Source: Natronomonas aquatica | Lineage (GTDB): Archaea; Halobacteriota; Halobacteria; Halobacteriales; Haloarculaceae | NCBI RefSeq assembly: GCF_024449025.1 | Contig: NZ_JAHLKM010000023.1 | Coordinates: forward strand, 1-36,621 | DNA length: 36,621 nt | Direction: 5' to 3' | Part shown: positions 24,824 through 31,172 of the stretch, piece after piece | Layout of the letters: each line of letters begins with the position of its first letter | Numbering within the stretch: position 1 is the stretch's first letter | The notes under the pieces: generated by a model | What the model saw: the letters and a program-made list of their open reading frames with translations, nothing else | Databases searched by the model: none | What the model was told of the DNA's origin: nothing | Translations under genes and position numbers: made by a program

Positions 24824-24833
24824 GTTTTAAAAC
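24824..24833 (-). promoter_or_regulatory. TATA-like palindrome upstream of 24796
   Basis: gttttaaaac centred at 24828 lies about 30 bases before ATG 24796 on the minus strand. It is a near-ideal archaeal TATA position for a leaderless or near-leaderless mRNA. Confidence 0.5.
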
Positions 24834-25124
24834 CAATGCAGCAAGGGGTGTGTATCCCTCGTATTGTCGAGTCTGAAGGGGTTGAAAGGGCCGAAATACA
24901 GATTCACAGCGGGTGACCCAGACTCACAGCACGACCATACCGACCTACTTATAAATAACACCAATCTCGACCGGGACACGAATACAGAGACACCTTGATG
25001 CAAAAACCAGAAATTGCCAAAACTCAAGGACAGCAGGCATATTCCACAAGTGAATGATTACGGCGCTGGCACGGGGAACCCCATACCAACCCCGCTGAAA
25101 CACGGGGTAGTCTCCGTCAGCCCG
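24834..25124. other. Intergenic region with promoter, tiny ORF and hairpin
   Basis: A plus-strand TATA box (ttataaata, 24949-24957) would start RNA near 24980. A 19-residue ORF (24998-25057, MQKPEIAKTQGQQAYSTSE) follows; it is weak. At 25089-25108 a 6-bp GC hairpin, accccg/cggggt with an 8-base loop, lies just past the stop of the minus-strand HNH gene. It could terminate that operon or end a short plus-strand RNA. Confidence 0.4.
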
Positions 25125-26183
25125 TCACAGGTCTGCAGCGACTCGCTCAAGCACCGCCATCACGGCCTCAACTTCCGCTCGGGTGAGCTCGGGCTCACCG
25201 TCGGTCTCAGCCGCGTGCTGCGTGGAGTCGACTATGTCACTCGACACATCCTGCTGACTGGCCTCAGCAGCATCATCACCATCAGCAACAGTATCGAGCC
25301 GTTGTTGGCCTGCTGCGTCAGCTGCATTCCCCGTACCGCTGGGACTCGCAGTCGACTCAGTCCGCTCATCGTGCGTCGGCCGGCCGCCACCACCGCGGAA
25401 CGCGTCCAGCGGGAAAGAGTACGCATTGGCCCTTTTCTCGCGGTGAAATGTCGTGCGACGAGACACGTCGAGCACGTCCATAATCGCCTGCCGGTCAACC
25501 CCGCGATCCAATGCTTGGCGGACCAATTCATCTTCGACCCGCTGGACCAACGTCTGCGAGTTCGACGGGATATGCCCGCGAGCAGAGTGCTCGATCTGCC
25601 CGGTCAGGCCCCACTTCCCGGTCTCGACATCCTGGTCGACGATTTGACGGTCACGGGACTGGACAATATTATCCAACCCCATCAGCGTCGCCAGCCGCTC
25701 TCGGACCGCTGTCACCGACAAATCCGCGGTCAGGGCACGCGCGACCTCACCCGTCGTCGCAGGCCCCTTGTCCGCGAGATACTGTAGAATCTCGATGTCC
25801 TGCGACAGCAACACGCCGAGGTCCTCATCGCTCAACGTCACCGGTGCATCCTCATGGGTCGCCTGCTGATGGATCCAGTTGTGACACGACCGACACAGCG
25901 TCGTGAGGTTCTCTGGTGCATCCCCATCGATGCCGTCCGGATTCCGCTCGATATGATGGACGTGCAGGGTCGCTAATCCGCCACGCTTCGGGCCCTTGCG
26001 TCCACATACCCGGCAGCGATACTTGTCGCGCTTCAGCACGTCAGCCCGCACGGCCGCATCAAGCGACTCGGATGTTCGAGGACTCCAGGTATCTTCCGCA
26101 CTGGACTCGACATCCGTGTTCCCGGCCGTCTGTTGCTCGCTCGATTCGTCACCGTCAATTCCCGAAGGGTTTGTCTGCGCCAT
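25125..26183 (-). CDS. HNH endonuclease with winged-helix domain, HRAMP-associated
   Basis: A 352-residue protein from ATG 26183 (GTG 26192 is possible). Residues 50-107 are a complete HNH nuclease: RDKYRCRVCGRK, then LHVHHIERNPDGID, then NLTTLCRSCHNWIHQ. Zinc Cys pairs are at 57/60 and 97/100, with the catalytic His in HVHH at 76-77. A winged-helix region follows at about 120-180 (EILQYLADKGPATTGEVARA), then a second helix-turn-helix-like stretch (DRQAIMDVLDVSRRTTFHRE) and an acidic disordered tail. It is last in the minus-strand HRAMP operon, 127 bases after the exonuclease. HRAMP loci carry varied nucleases proposed to replace the missing CRISPR effector nuclease; this is one candidate. 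Confidence 0.8.
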   Translation of the reverse strand: MAQTNPSGIDGDESSEQQTAGNTDVESSAEDTWSPRTSESLDAAVRADVLKRDKYRCRVCGRKGPKRGGLATLHVHHIERNPDGIDGDAPENLTTLCRSCHNWIHQQATHEDAPVTLSDEDLGVLLSQDIEILQYLADKGPATTGEVARALTADLSVTAVRERLATLMGLDNIVQSRDRQIVDQDVETGKWGLTGQIEHSARGHIPSNSQTLVQRVEDELVRQALDRGVDRQAIMDVLDVSRRTTFHREKRANAYSFPLDAFRGGGGRPTHDERTESTASPSGTGNAADAAGQQRLDTVADGDDAAEASQQDVSSDIVDSTQHAAETDGEPELTRAEVEAVMAVLERVAADL

Positions 26184-26310
26184 GGGTTTCACGCTCTGGA
26201 TTGGTGGTCGCTGCTGTGTCCGCGAACCGCAGGTGCGTCGTGGTGTATCGCTTCAATCAGCCGTTCACCGCGGCCGCTACTCCGACATCAAGGGGCTGAC
26301 TCTACCGGTG
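26184..26310 (-). other. 127-base gap inside the HRAMP operon
   Basis: This is the only clear non-coding gap between genes of the operon. It contains a gattgaagc 9-mer (read on the minus strand, 26258-26250), identical to the 3' end of common haloarchaeal CRISPR repeats, but no other repeat match. A match of this length is fairly likely by chance in a window of this size. Confidence 0.3.
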
Positions 26311-26979
26311 TTATCCGTACTCCGTGGGCGTTAGCGATTTCACGTCAAATTCCGATTTCGCGCAGTACTGCTCTGCAAGCCGGCCAAGCGCCCGTGTCCG
26401 CAGCACGTCCGCGACATTGTGCGTAACCAGGTCGGCCAGCCGGCCTTCCTCAAACGCGTCGATGGCCTCGGCGCTCTCCGTAAACGGGTCGATCATGTTG
26501 AGATCCCCATCACAGAGCGTCCCATATACTGCGGCGAGACTCGACTGCTCATCGCCGTCCACGGTCGTGTTGAACCGGCGAGAAATGACCGGCATCACGT
26601 CCGCGAACGGCACGTCCCGGAACGGCCACTCGACGCCTGTCGCCACCAACCGTGTCCGCAGGAACGGTAAATCAAACCCATCGCGCCACCGCTCACCGTT
26701 GTACGCAACGAGTAACACGTCCTCGCCACACACTCGCTCAGCGACAAACTCACCGACCGCTCGCAGCAGCTCGGATTCCGCTTCGTGAAGCGAGACGACA
26801 ACTCGCTCCCCGACTCGCTCCCGCACCTCATCCTCAATTTCACCAGTGCCCACTGCAGCACTACCAGCGTGTACGAACACGCGGCACCCCAACGGCACTG
26901 CAAACCCGACGGCCGTCACTACATCATTAACCTCGAACCCTGTCGTCTCAATATCGAACGCAACCTGCTCCAACACCAT
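26311..26979 (-). CDS. DnaQ/YprB-like 3'-5' exonuclease, HRAMP-associated
   Basis: A 222-residue RNase H-fold exonuclease. Motif I is AFDIETTGF near the N-terminus, motif II is YNGERWRDGFDLPFLRTR and motif III is THNVADVLRT, with the final Asp four residues after His. The pattern is nearest to the YprB/RNase_H_2 or PolB-exonuclease-like groups. ATG 26979 overlaps the TGA of the upstream RAMP gene by one base (TGATG), so translation is coupled; GTG 26982 is a less likely start. Together with the HNH gene it gives the locus two nucleases of different type, as expected of HRAMP. It may trim or degrade DNA or RNA; the substrate is not known. Confidence 0.82.
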   Translation of the reverse strand: MVLEQVAFDIETTGFEVNDVVTAVGFAVPLGCRVFVHAGSAAVGTGEIEDEVRERVGERVVVSLHEAESELLRAVGEFVAERVCGEDVLLVAYNGERWRDGFDLPFLRTRLVATGVEWPFRDVPFADVMPVISRRFNTTVDGDEQSSLAAVYGTLCDGDLNMIDPFTESAEAIDAFEEGRLADLVTHNVADVLRTRALGRLAEQYCAKSEFDVKSLTPTEYG

Positions 26980-27974
26980 CACACCTCACCCCCTGCAAAC
27001 TCGGGACTCCGTTCAGGAACACGATCATCGCTCACCGGCCGAACCCTGATCTCACCGAACCCGAACCGCGAATGCGTCCCGACTCGGAGCACCCCGTTCT
27101 TCGCTGTCTCAACCGGGCGCGATCCGTCGTATCCGACGATCTGCCCGTGATCAATCGTCGCCAACTCATACACCTCGTCATCATCAACCAGGCGCTCCGT
27201 CCGTCGCCGTAACCCGGCACGGCTCGCCGCACTCGCCCTGCAGTCACCATGACCGTCAGCCGGAGATGCTCGTGGACGTGAGGTGTCCCACCACCACGGC
27301 ACCGACTGTTCATCCGCATTCGGGAATTCACTTGCCACCACGAACGGTGACACTAACTCAAGGACGTGGTCGTCTGCTGCCGTCACTCGGTCATATGCCA
27401 GTTCATCGAGCTCGATAACCTGCGAATCTACGAGCGACAGTCGACCGAACCCGTAGTTCCGCGCCCCACCGGCCTGCAGCCGATCCAGCGTCTCGTCCGC
27501 CACCGGTAGCAGCGACTCCCCGTGCGTACCCGACATCGTGTGCAGGTAACACTGGACGAACCATCGAACCGAGCGCTTCGAAGTCTGCATCTCTGGCGGC
27601 CGACCAAACCACGTCACCGGATCGAACGCGAGTCGCCCACCGTGGCTCTGCACCGGATGCGCGTTCTGCGCGTCCCGTGGCCACGACGACTTCAACCAGC
27701 GCTGCGCCGCATCCCGCAGCAGGAACAGGTCATCATACGACTCGACTGGCGGTAACGACACTCCGACCTTCCCTAAGGATGACTGGGAATACCACGCCGG
27801 CGGCGTCCCGTACGTCTTCGGCAGGAACACACCGTGACTGACGCACAACGCTCGCCGCATCCGCTCGTCGACGCGCTGCGCTAACGCCTGGTACAACGCG
27901 TTCCCCGTCACGTAGTACGGGTGGCCCAGGTACGCCGTCTCCAGCTCGAACAGAACCTGCTGGATCCGCGTCAC
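26979..27974 (-). CDS. Cas5-like RAMP protein with two glycine-rich loops (HRAMP)
   Basis: A 331-residue protein. Two RAMP signatures are visible: GGARNYGFGRLSLV at about residues 169-182 and GTHSRFGFGEIRV at about 299-311. These Gly-rich loops contact crRNA in Cas5, Cas6 and Cas7 proteins, so the protein may have two RRM-like domains. The N-terminus (HPYYVTGNALYQALAQ) fits the start of a RAMP fold. The start is GTG 27974, whose bases overlap the TGA of the upstream small gene (GTGA); GTG 27983 is an alternative. I call it Cas5-like because HRAMP is known to pair a Cas5 and a Cas7 homolog and the neighbour is clearly Cas7-like. A Cas6-like processing role is a real alternative. Confidence 0.75.
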   Translation of the reverse strand: MTRIQQVLFELETAYLGHPYYVTGNALYQALAQRVDERMRRALCVSHGVFLPKTYGTPPAWYSQSSLGKVGVSLPPVESYDDLFLLRDAAQRWLKSSWPRDAQNAHPVQSHGGRLAFDPVTWFGRPPEMQTSKRSVRWFVQCYLHTMSGTHGESLLPVADETLDRLQAGGARNYGFGRLSLVDSQVIELDELAYDRVTAADDHVLELVSPFVVASEFPNADEQSVPWWWDTSRPRASPADGHGDCRASAASRAGLRRRTERLVDDDEVYELATIDHGQIVGYDGSRPVETAKNGVLRVGTHSRFGFGEIRVRPVSDDRVPERSPEFAGGEV

Positions 27975-28375
27975 GCTAACCACCCCTCATTTCCACTCCA
28001 GATGCCGAGAGATTCCAGGGAACAAAGCGCCGTGGGCTGTAGCCCAGACACACCCTGTTTCCAGTGCCACCAGTTGTACAGCGCCGCTACCGCCTCAACA
28101 CCGAGGCCGATCGGGACAGATTGTAGCCACCAGTCCCGCAGCGGCATCGCACCTCGACGCAGTGATGCCGCCCCTCTATCTCGACGACCACACACCCTGT
28201 TTCCAGTGTCTTCACGGAGATACTCCCACCACGAGGCACACACCCCGTTTCCACTGTCTTCACCACAACGACCACACACCCCGTTTCCAGTGCCACTAGC
28301 AGGAGACACGTCGACACCGTCGAATTCGGGCATCAATCCAGACCCGCAATGATCGGATCCGAAGCGCCCCATCAT
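27971..28375 (-). CDS. 134-residue Cys/Trp-rich protein carrying DNA repeats
   Basis: This frame is supported by its joints. ATG 28375 shares a base with the upstream stop (TGATG), and its TGA overlaps the next GTG start (GTGA), exactly as at the other junctions of the operon. The protein (134 residues) has three [TS]GN[GR]VC units in its first half (TGNGVCGRCGE, SGNGVCASWWE, TGNRVCGRR), possibly zinc-binding, and a Trp-rich second half with a hydrophobic stretch (VPIGLGVEAVAALYNWW). It is much less acidic than its neighbours. The three units come from 22-bp DNA repeats, and a fourth copy lies out of phase, so the region may serve mainly as RNA or DNA. No family is recognised. Confidence 0.5.
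   Translation of the reverse strand: MMGRFGSDHCGSGLMPEFDGVDVSPASGTGNGVCGRCGEDSGNGVCASWWEYLREDTGNRVCGRRDRGAASLRRGAMPLRDWWLQSVPIGLGVEAVAALYNWWHWKQGVSGLQPTALCSLESLGIWSGNEGWLA
28033..28046 (-). repeat. Short GC hairpin next to repeat copy D
   Basis: TGGGC / GCCCA with the 4-base loop TGTA. It ends two bases before the fourth 22-bp repeat at 28049. Confidence 0.35.
28049..28296 (-). repeat. Four irregularly spaced ~22-bp repeats inside the HRAMP operon
   Basis: Copies on the minus strand are A 28296-28275, B 28260-28239, C 28212-28191 and D 28070-28049. The shared core is CACTGGAAACRGGGTGTG, with B differing by one base (CAGTGG). A and D match at 21 of 22 positions. Start-to-start distances are 36, 48 and 142. 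Flanks are also shared in pairs: GTGG before A and D, AAGA before B and C. A, B and C are in one codon phase, D in another, so selection on peptide cannot explain D. A weak fifth copy may lie near 27980-28000, over the next start codon. This is not a canonical CRISPR, since the spacers are too uneven. Confidence 0.8.
28141..28171 (-). ncRNA. Strong hairpin between repeats C and D
   Basis: gcggcatc (28141-28148) pairs perfectly with gatgccgc (28164-28171). One G:U-type pair and one more G:C can extend the stem to 10 bp around an 11-base loop. It sits in the long interval between repeat copies C and D, within the HRAMP transcript, and suggests a folded RNA segment. Confidence 0.45.
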
Positions 28376-29241
28376 CACGACCACCCCCGCTCAACATCAG
28401 CAGCATCAGCATTACGCACACCACGCCACGCAACGAACTCCTCGATGTACTGCAGCGCCGTCGACCACGACCGCAGCCGGCGAAGCTGCGCATCCAACAC
28501 CATCAACGCCCGCGACCCGTCAGTGTCGAACGGTTGGTCCGACAGGCGTGACCAGCCATCCGCAAACGACCGCGCCGGCTCCGGCCCGAGCCTCGCCGCC
28601 GGCCGATCACCCGGATCACTCGTCACAGCCAACGTCACCAACGGCGACCACAACACCGTCCGATGCGGCGACACCACGTCACTTTCCAACGCCGCCTCAG
28701 GACCCACATCAGCAGCCGCCGACTCACCAGGCCAGACCGCCAAGAACAACTCGTCGAAGCTCCGTCCAGCACGGTACTCCGACAACAACGCCGCCGCTAA
28801 CAACACGTGGTACTTCAACGACGTGTACGGATAGTACACTGACTCGTTGAACGCTGCCGCCACATCGCTCGTCAGCCACGCCGCGTGGAGCCGAGATGCG
28901 TCACCAGAGACAACCAAGTCTCGGAACCCACCATCCGCTGCCGCTTCGATCCGGCCAGATTCAGTCGCGGACTCACCCGTCAGCAACGACAACCGATACG
29001 GAGACGAGTGGTTCGCCACCGTTTGGTCCGGCTCACCTGAGGGCCGACTCAGCAACGCCGCATCACCATCCGCACCCAACGGGACGGCCTCATTCACGCG
29101 CACACCGTGGTACTCGTCAGCTGCCGCACTATGCCGCCGACCATTCATTTTGTGTACATCGTGGCGATACACCGCCACCATCGGATCAGCAACCGTCTCA
29201 CCGACAGCATCAGCATCCACCAAGTCACGAGCGTCGCCCAT
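28375..29241 (-). CDS. Conserved uncharacterised HRAMP-type protein
   Basis: A 288-residue protein with no recognised domain. The middle is helical (NESVYYPYTSLKYHVLLAAA, LLSEYRAGRSFDELF), and the end has conserved-looking aromatic helices (LRRLRSWSTALQYIEEFVAW). Its ATG overlaps the Cas7-like gene's TGA (ATGA), and the next gene starts on its stop (TGATG), so it is embedded in the coupled operon. The published HRAMP description includes one uncharacterised conserved protein beside Cas5 and Cas7; by position and size this is the best candidate. A large-subunit-like (Cas8-type) role is a guess without sequence support. Confidence 0.65.
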   Translation of the reverse strand: MGDARDLVDADAVGETVADPMVAVYRHDVHKMNGRRHSAAADEYHGVRVNEAVPLGADGDAALLSRPSGEPDQTVANHSSPYRLSLLTGESATESGRIEAAADGGFRDLVVSGDASRLHAAWLTSDVAAAFNESVYYPYTSLKYHVLLAAALLSEYRAGRSFDELFLAVWPGESAAADVGPEAALESDVVSPHRTVLWSPLVTLAVTSDPGDRPAARLGPEPARSFADGWSRLSDQPFDTDGSRALMVLDAQLRRLRSWSTALQYIEEFVAWRGVRNADAADVERGWS

Positions 29242-30236
29242 CAGAGCTCACCTCGCTCCCCCTCGTCGACACTATCCTGACGATCAATCGCCGTGCCCAG
29301 CTCGCCGTCACTATCGCTCACACGCGCCTGCAACGCCCGCGTGAACTCTTCGCGGTAGACTTCACGCCACTGGTCGTCTTTCTCCTGCATCGCTGTCGTC
29401 GCGTTCTGCGCCCGGTTGTACACGCGGCGGATCTCCTGGTCGGTGTACAGCGGATTCACCACACCTACATCTGCAATCCCTGCACCGAAATTCCGCGCAC
29501 CACCGAGCTGGAACTCGAACGTATCACTCTTCGAATTGAGCAACGATACCGCTTCTAGCAACAACCCGACGAACTCCGGTTTCAGCGTTCGCAGTGTCAA
29601 CAGCCACGTTCCCTCGACGTTCCCGACTACGTCACGGGTGGCGTGCCGAAGCGGTTCGCCACCATCCTCGTCATTCCGTGAACGTACCTGCGTGTGCAGC
29701 TGCCGGTAATGCGCCTCGGCCTCACCACGCAGCACGTCAACCTGCTGTCGCACCGGCGAGAACCGAATCGGCCGACGCAACAACTCGCCCGGTTTGTCAC
29801 CGAATCCACCGAACAACTCGTAGACAACACAGCCAGCGTCGGTATCGCCTGCCTCAACGCAGGCTCCTTTCTCGTGGTACCCCTGGCTCAGGTCACGATC
29901 ATACACATCTGTACGCATATAGTCCGCATTCGGTTCACCTGGATGGCACGCCGACATCCCAGCAATCTGCAACACGCGTTCACAACCGTGCCGTAACCAA
30001 CCCGACAGCGTGAACGGCGAAATCTGCCCGCGAATCTGATTCATTGCATCGTCCGCCTCGTACCGATCCGCAGACGCGTGATGCCGATCAGTCACGATGC
30101 CGTCACCCGGTGCAAGCAGATCCACCCCAAGGTCGAGGTAGAGATCCGGGAACGTCGATTCATCAACAGGTGGAAGCTCGAACTCACCGTCGAGGTTCCC
30201 CGCCGAGAATGACGGGGACTCCGATCCCCCCGTCAT
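29241..30236 (-). CDS. Cas7-like RAMP protein (HRAMP, Csf2/Csm3-like)
   Basis: A 331-residue protein. Residues 68-89 (QIRGQISPFTLSGWLRHGCE) resemble the Csm3/Csf2 block PxIPGSSLKGxLR that holds the crRNA backbone, and GGARNFGAG at 245-253 is the Gly-rich RAMP loop. DLYLDLGVDLLAPGDG near residue 35 fits the first RRM strand with the initial substrate loop. Length matches Cas7 of type III and IV systems (about 300-350). ATG 30236 is chosen because it overlaps the upstream TGA (ATGA); GTG 30260 is also in frame. It should form the helical backbone on a guide RNA if the complex behaves like other class 1 effectors. The catalytic Asp of Csm3 could not be placed. Confidence 0.78.
   Translation of the reverse strand: MTGGSESPSFSAGNLDGEFELPPVDESTFPDLYLDLGVDLLAPGDGIVTDRHHASADRYEADDAMNQIRGQISPFTLSGWLRHGCERVLQIAGMSACHPGEPNADYMRTDVYDRDLSQGYHEKGACVEAGDTDAGCVVYELFGGFGDKPGELLRRPIRFSPVRQQVDVLRGEAEAHYRQLHTQVRSRNDEDGGEPLRHATRDVVGNVEGTWLLTLRTLKPEFVGLLLEAVSLLNSKSDTFEFQLGGARNFGAGIADVGVVNPLYTDQEIRRVYNRAQNATTAMQEKDDQWREVYREEFTRALQARVSDSDGELGTAIDRQDSVDEGERGEL
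30198..30219 (-). repeat. GC hairpin at the 5' end of the Cas7-like gene
   Basis: tccccg / cgggga, 10-base loop, lies within the first 15 codons (S5-D16). It resembles the hairpin at 25089 and TnpB right ends. It may be a sequence coincidence or a domesticated insertion remnant. Confidence 0.25.
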
Positions 30237-30742
30237 TGCGAACCACCACTGTCGCACCACGACGACGGCTGCTCACGGCCAGATGACTCTTCCACCACAA
30301 CCGAATGAGTCACATCAACTCCGGCATCCTCACCATCGGCACCCGAGTCCGGATCAGCATCATCCAGCGTGTATGCCTCTATCGTGTTTACCGGACTGAG
30401 GGCAACCAGCTCAGGGTCAAGCAATACCGGCCACGTCGACTGCGTCGCGGTGTCCGACACAGTACCAACACGCCCCCGCACAACCAGCTCACGGAGCGAC
30501 TGATCCCACGAGCGATTATACTCATCTCCGTGACCACGGCAAAACGTGTCCTCAACCATAAATTTCGGACCAGACTCCGACCGAAAAGCGGACACAGTAA
30601 TGCGTCCACCTTCACGGATTCGAGAGTCACAGAATTGACAGATAACGGCCCCTTCCGCCGAATCGGATAGTTTTAGTTTGTTTATGTCTTCAATAAGCTC
30701 GCTGTCGATACTTTCTTGATTTGGTGGTGTTGATTTCGTCAT
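30233..30742 (-). CDS. CxxC protein, first gene of the HRAMP operon (possible Csf1-like)
   Basis: A 169-residue protein. Residues about 30-75 hold a putative zinc finger, CQFCDSRIREGG, then CRGHGDEY some 30 residues later. The C-terminal 40 residues are acidic and disordered. The order zinc-finger protein, Cas7, Cas5-type RAMP parallels csf1-csf2-csf3 of type IV CRISPR-Cas, where Csf1 is a small zinc-finger protein. That is positional analogy only. Its start codon follows directly on a leader with strong secondary structure. It ends in an ATGA overlap with the Cas7-like gene. Confidence 0.6.
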   Translation of the reverse strand: MTKSTPPNQESIDSELIEDINKLKLSDSAEGAVICQFCDSRIREGGRITVSAFRSESGPKFMVEDTFCRGHGDEYNRSWDQSLRELVVRGRVGTVSDTATQSTWPVLLDPELVALSPVNTIEAYTLDDADPDSGADGEDAGVDVTHSVVVEESSGREQPSSWCDSGGSQ

Positions 30743-30826
30743 GGGTTCGAGATTGGTTATTCTGAACCCAGCCTGGGTGCTACCACACCCGGGCGTTTCC
30801 TGATTAACGCCCTATGGCTGGGCTTC
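30743..30826 (-). ncRNA. Structured leader of the HRAMP operon: three-way junction with alternative stem
   Basis: On the minus strand the outer stem GAAgCCCAGCC (30826-30816) pairs with GGCTGGGTTC (30773-30764), 10 pairs with one bulged G. It encloses hairpin 1, GGGCGTT/AACGCCC (30812-30806 with 30797-30791, 8-base loop), and hairpin 2, GGGTG/CACCC (30790-30786 with 30779-30775, 6-base loop), placed back to back. GGGTTC of the closing strand (30769-30764) can instead pair with GAACCC (30748-30743), which touches the ATG at 30742. The fold starts where the TATA box predicts transcription to start. It looks like a switching leader or a free small RNA. Confidence 0.6.
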
Positions 30827-30830
30827 CACC

Positions 30831-30902
30831 CATTAGTCATACCGCTAATGGCATAAACCTTTGGACGTTCGACTAATGGATACCGTCCCAGCACTCATTA
30901 GT
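30831..30902. promoter_or_regulatory. Four CATTAGT operator half-sites and HRAMP promoter
   Basis: The motif occurs at 30831-30837 (cattagt), 30844-30850 (gctaatg, one base different), 30872-30878 (actaatg) and 30896-30902 (cattagt), as two inverted pairs with spacers of 6 and 17 bases. A minus-strand TATA-like AGGTTTATGC (30860-30851) would start the HRAMP transcript near 30830, so the first pair lies over the promoter. The second pair precedes the plus-strand regulator gene at 30926. The winged-helix protein encoded there is the natural candidate to bind. Confidence 0.6.
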
Positions 30903-30925
30903 GAACCGGGATCAATACCGATGAT

Positions 30926-31171
30926 ATGGGCGACCGGAAGCGTGACGAGAACAGTGGTCGGTTTAGCGAGGAATATCCTCGGGAAGATTTTCTCCGGGTC
31001 CTTGAGGAACTAGGTGCAGCCGGGACGACCGACGTTGCTGAACATGTGGGCTGCGACCGAAGAACTGCTTATCTGAAGCTCCAAAGCCTCGAAGAGGAAG
31101 GCGATGTCGAGAGTCGAAAGGTCGGAAACGCTCTGCTGTGGGAATTAATAGACGAATCTCAGGGAGTATGA
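30926..31171 (+). CDS. Small winged-helix regulator between HRAMP and BREX
   Basis: An 81-residue protein, essentially one winged helix: REDFLRVLEELGAAGTTDVA, then the recognition helix CDRRTAYLKLQSLEEEGDVE, then the wing SRKVGNALLWEL. It is divergent from the HRAMP operon, with operator-like CATTAGT sites between, and its stop lies one base from the convergent brxL stop. I infer an autoregulator that also controls HRAMP. Control of BREX is less likely because that operon is transcribed from outside the window. Confidence 0.78.
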   Translation: MGDRKRDENSGRFSEEYPREDFLRVLEELGAAGTTDVAEHVGCDRRTAYLKLQSLEEEGDVESRKVGNALLWELIDESQGV

Positions 31172-31172
31172 A

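Noticed and set aside
28049-28296. Canonical CRISPR array
   Set aside because: Repeat spacing is 36, 48 and 142 bases, with intervals of 4-16 bases up to about 112 when flanking similarity is included. The repeat is short and no leader or cas1/cas2 is present, so it is reported only as an irregular repeat cluster.
28087-28317. 76-codon minus-strand frame with three LETGCV-like units
   Set aside because: It reads the same DNA repeats in another phase. The frame with stop-start overlaps on both sides (27971-28375) is the better supported one.
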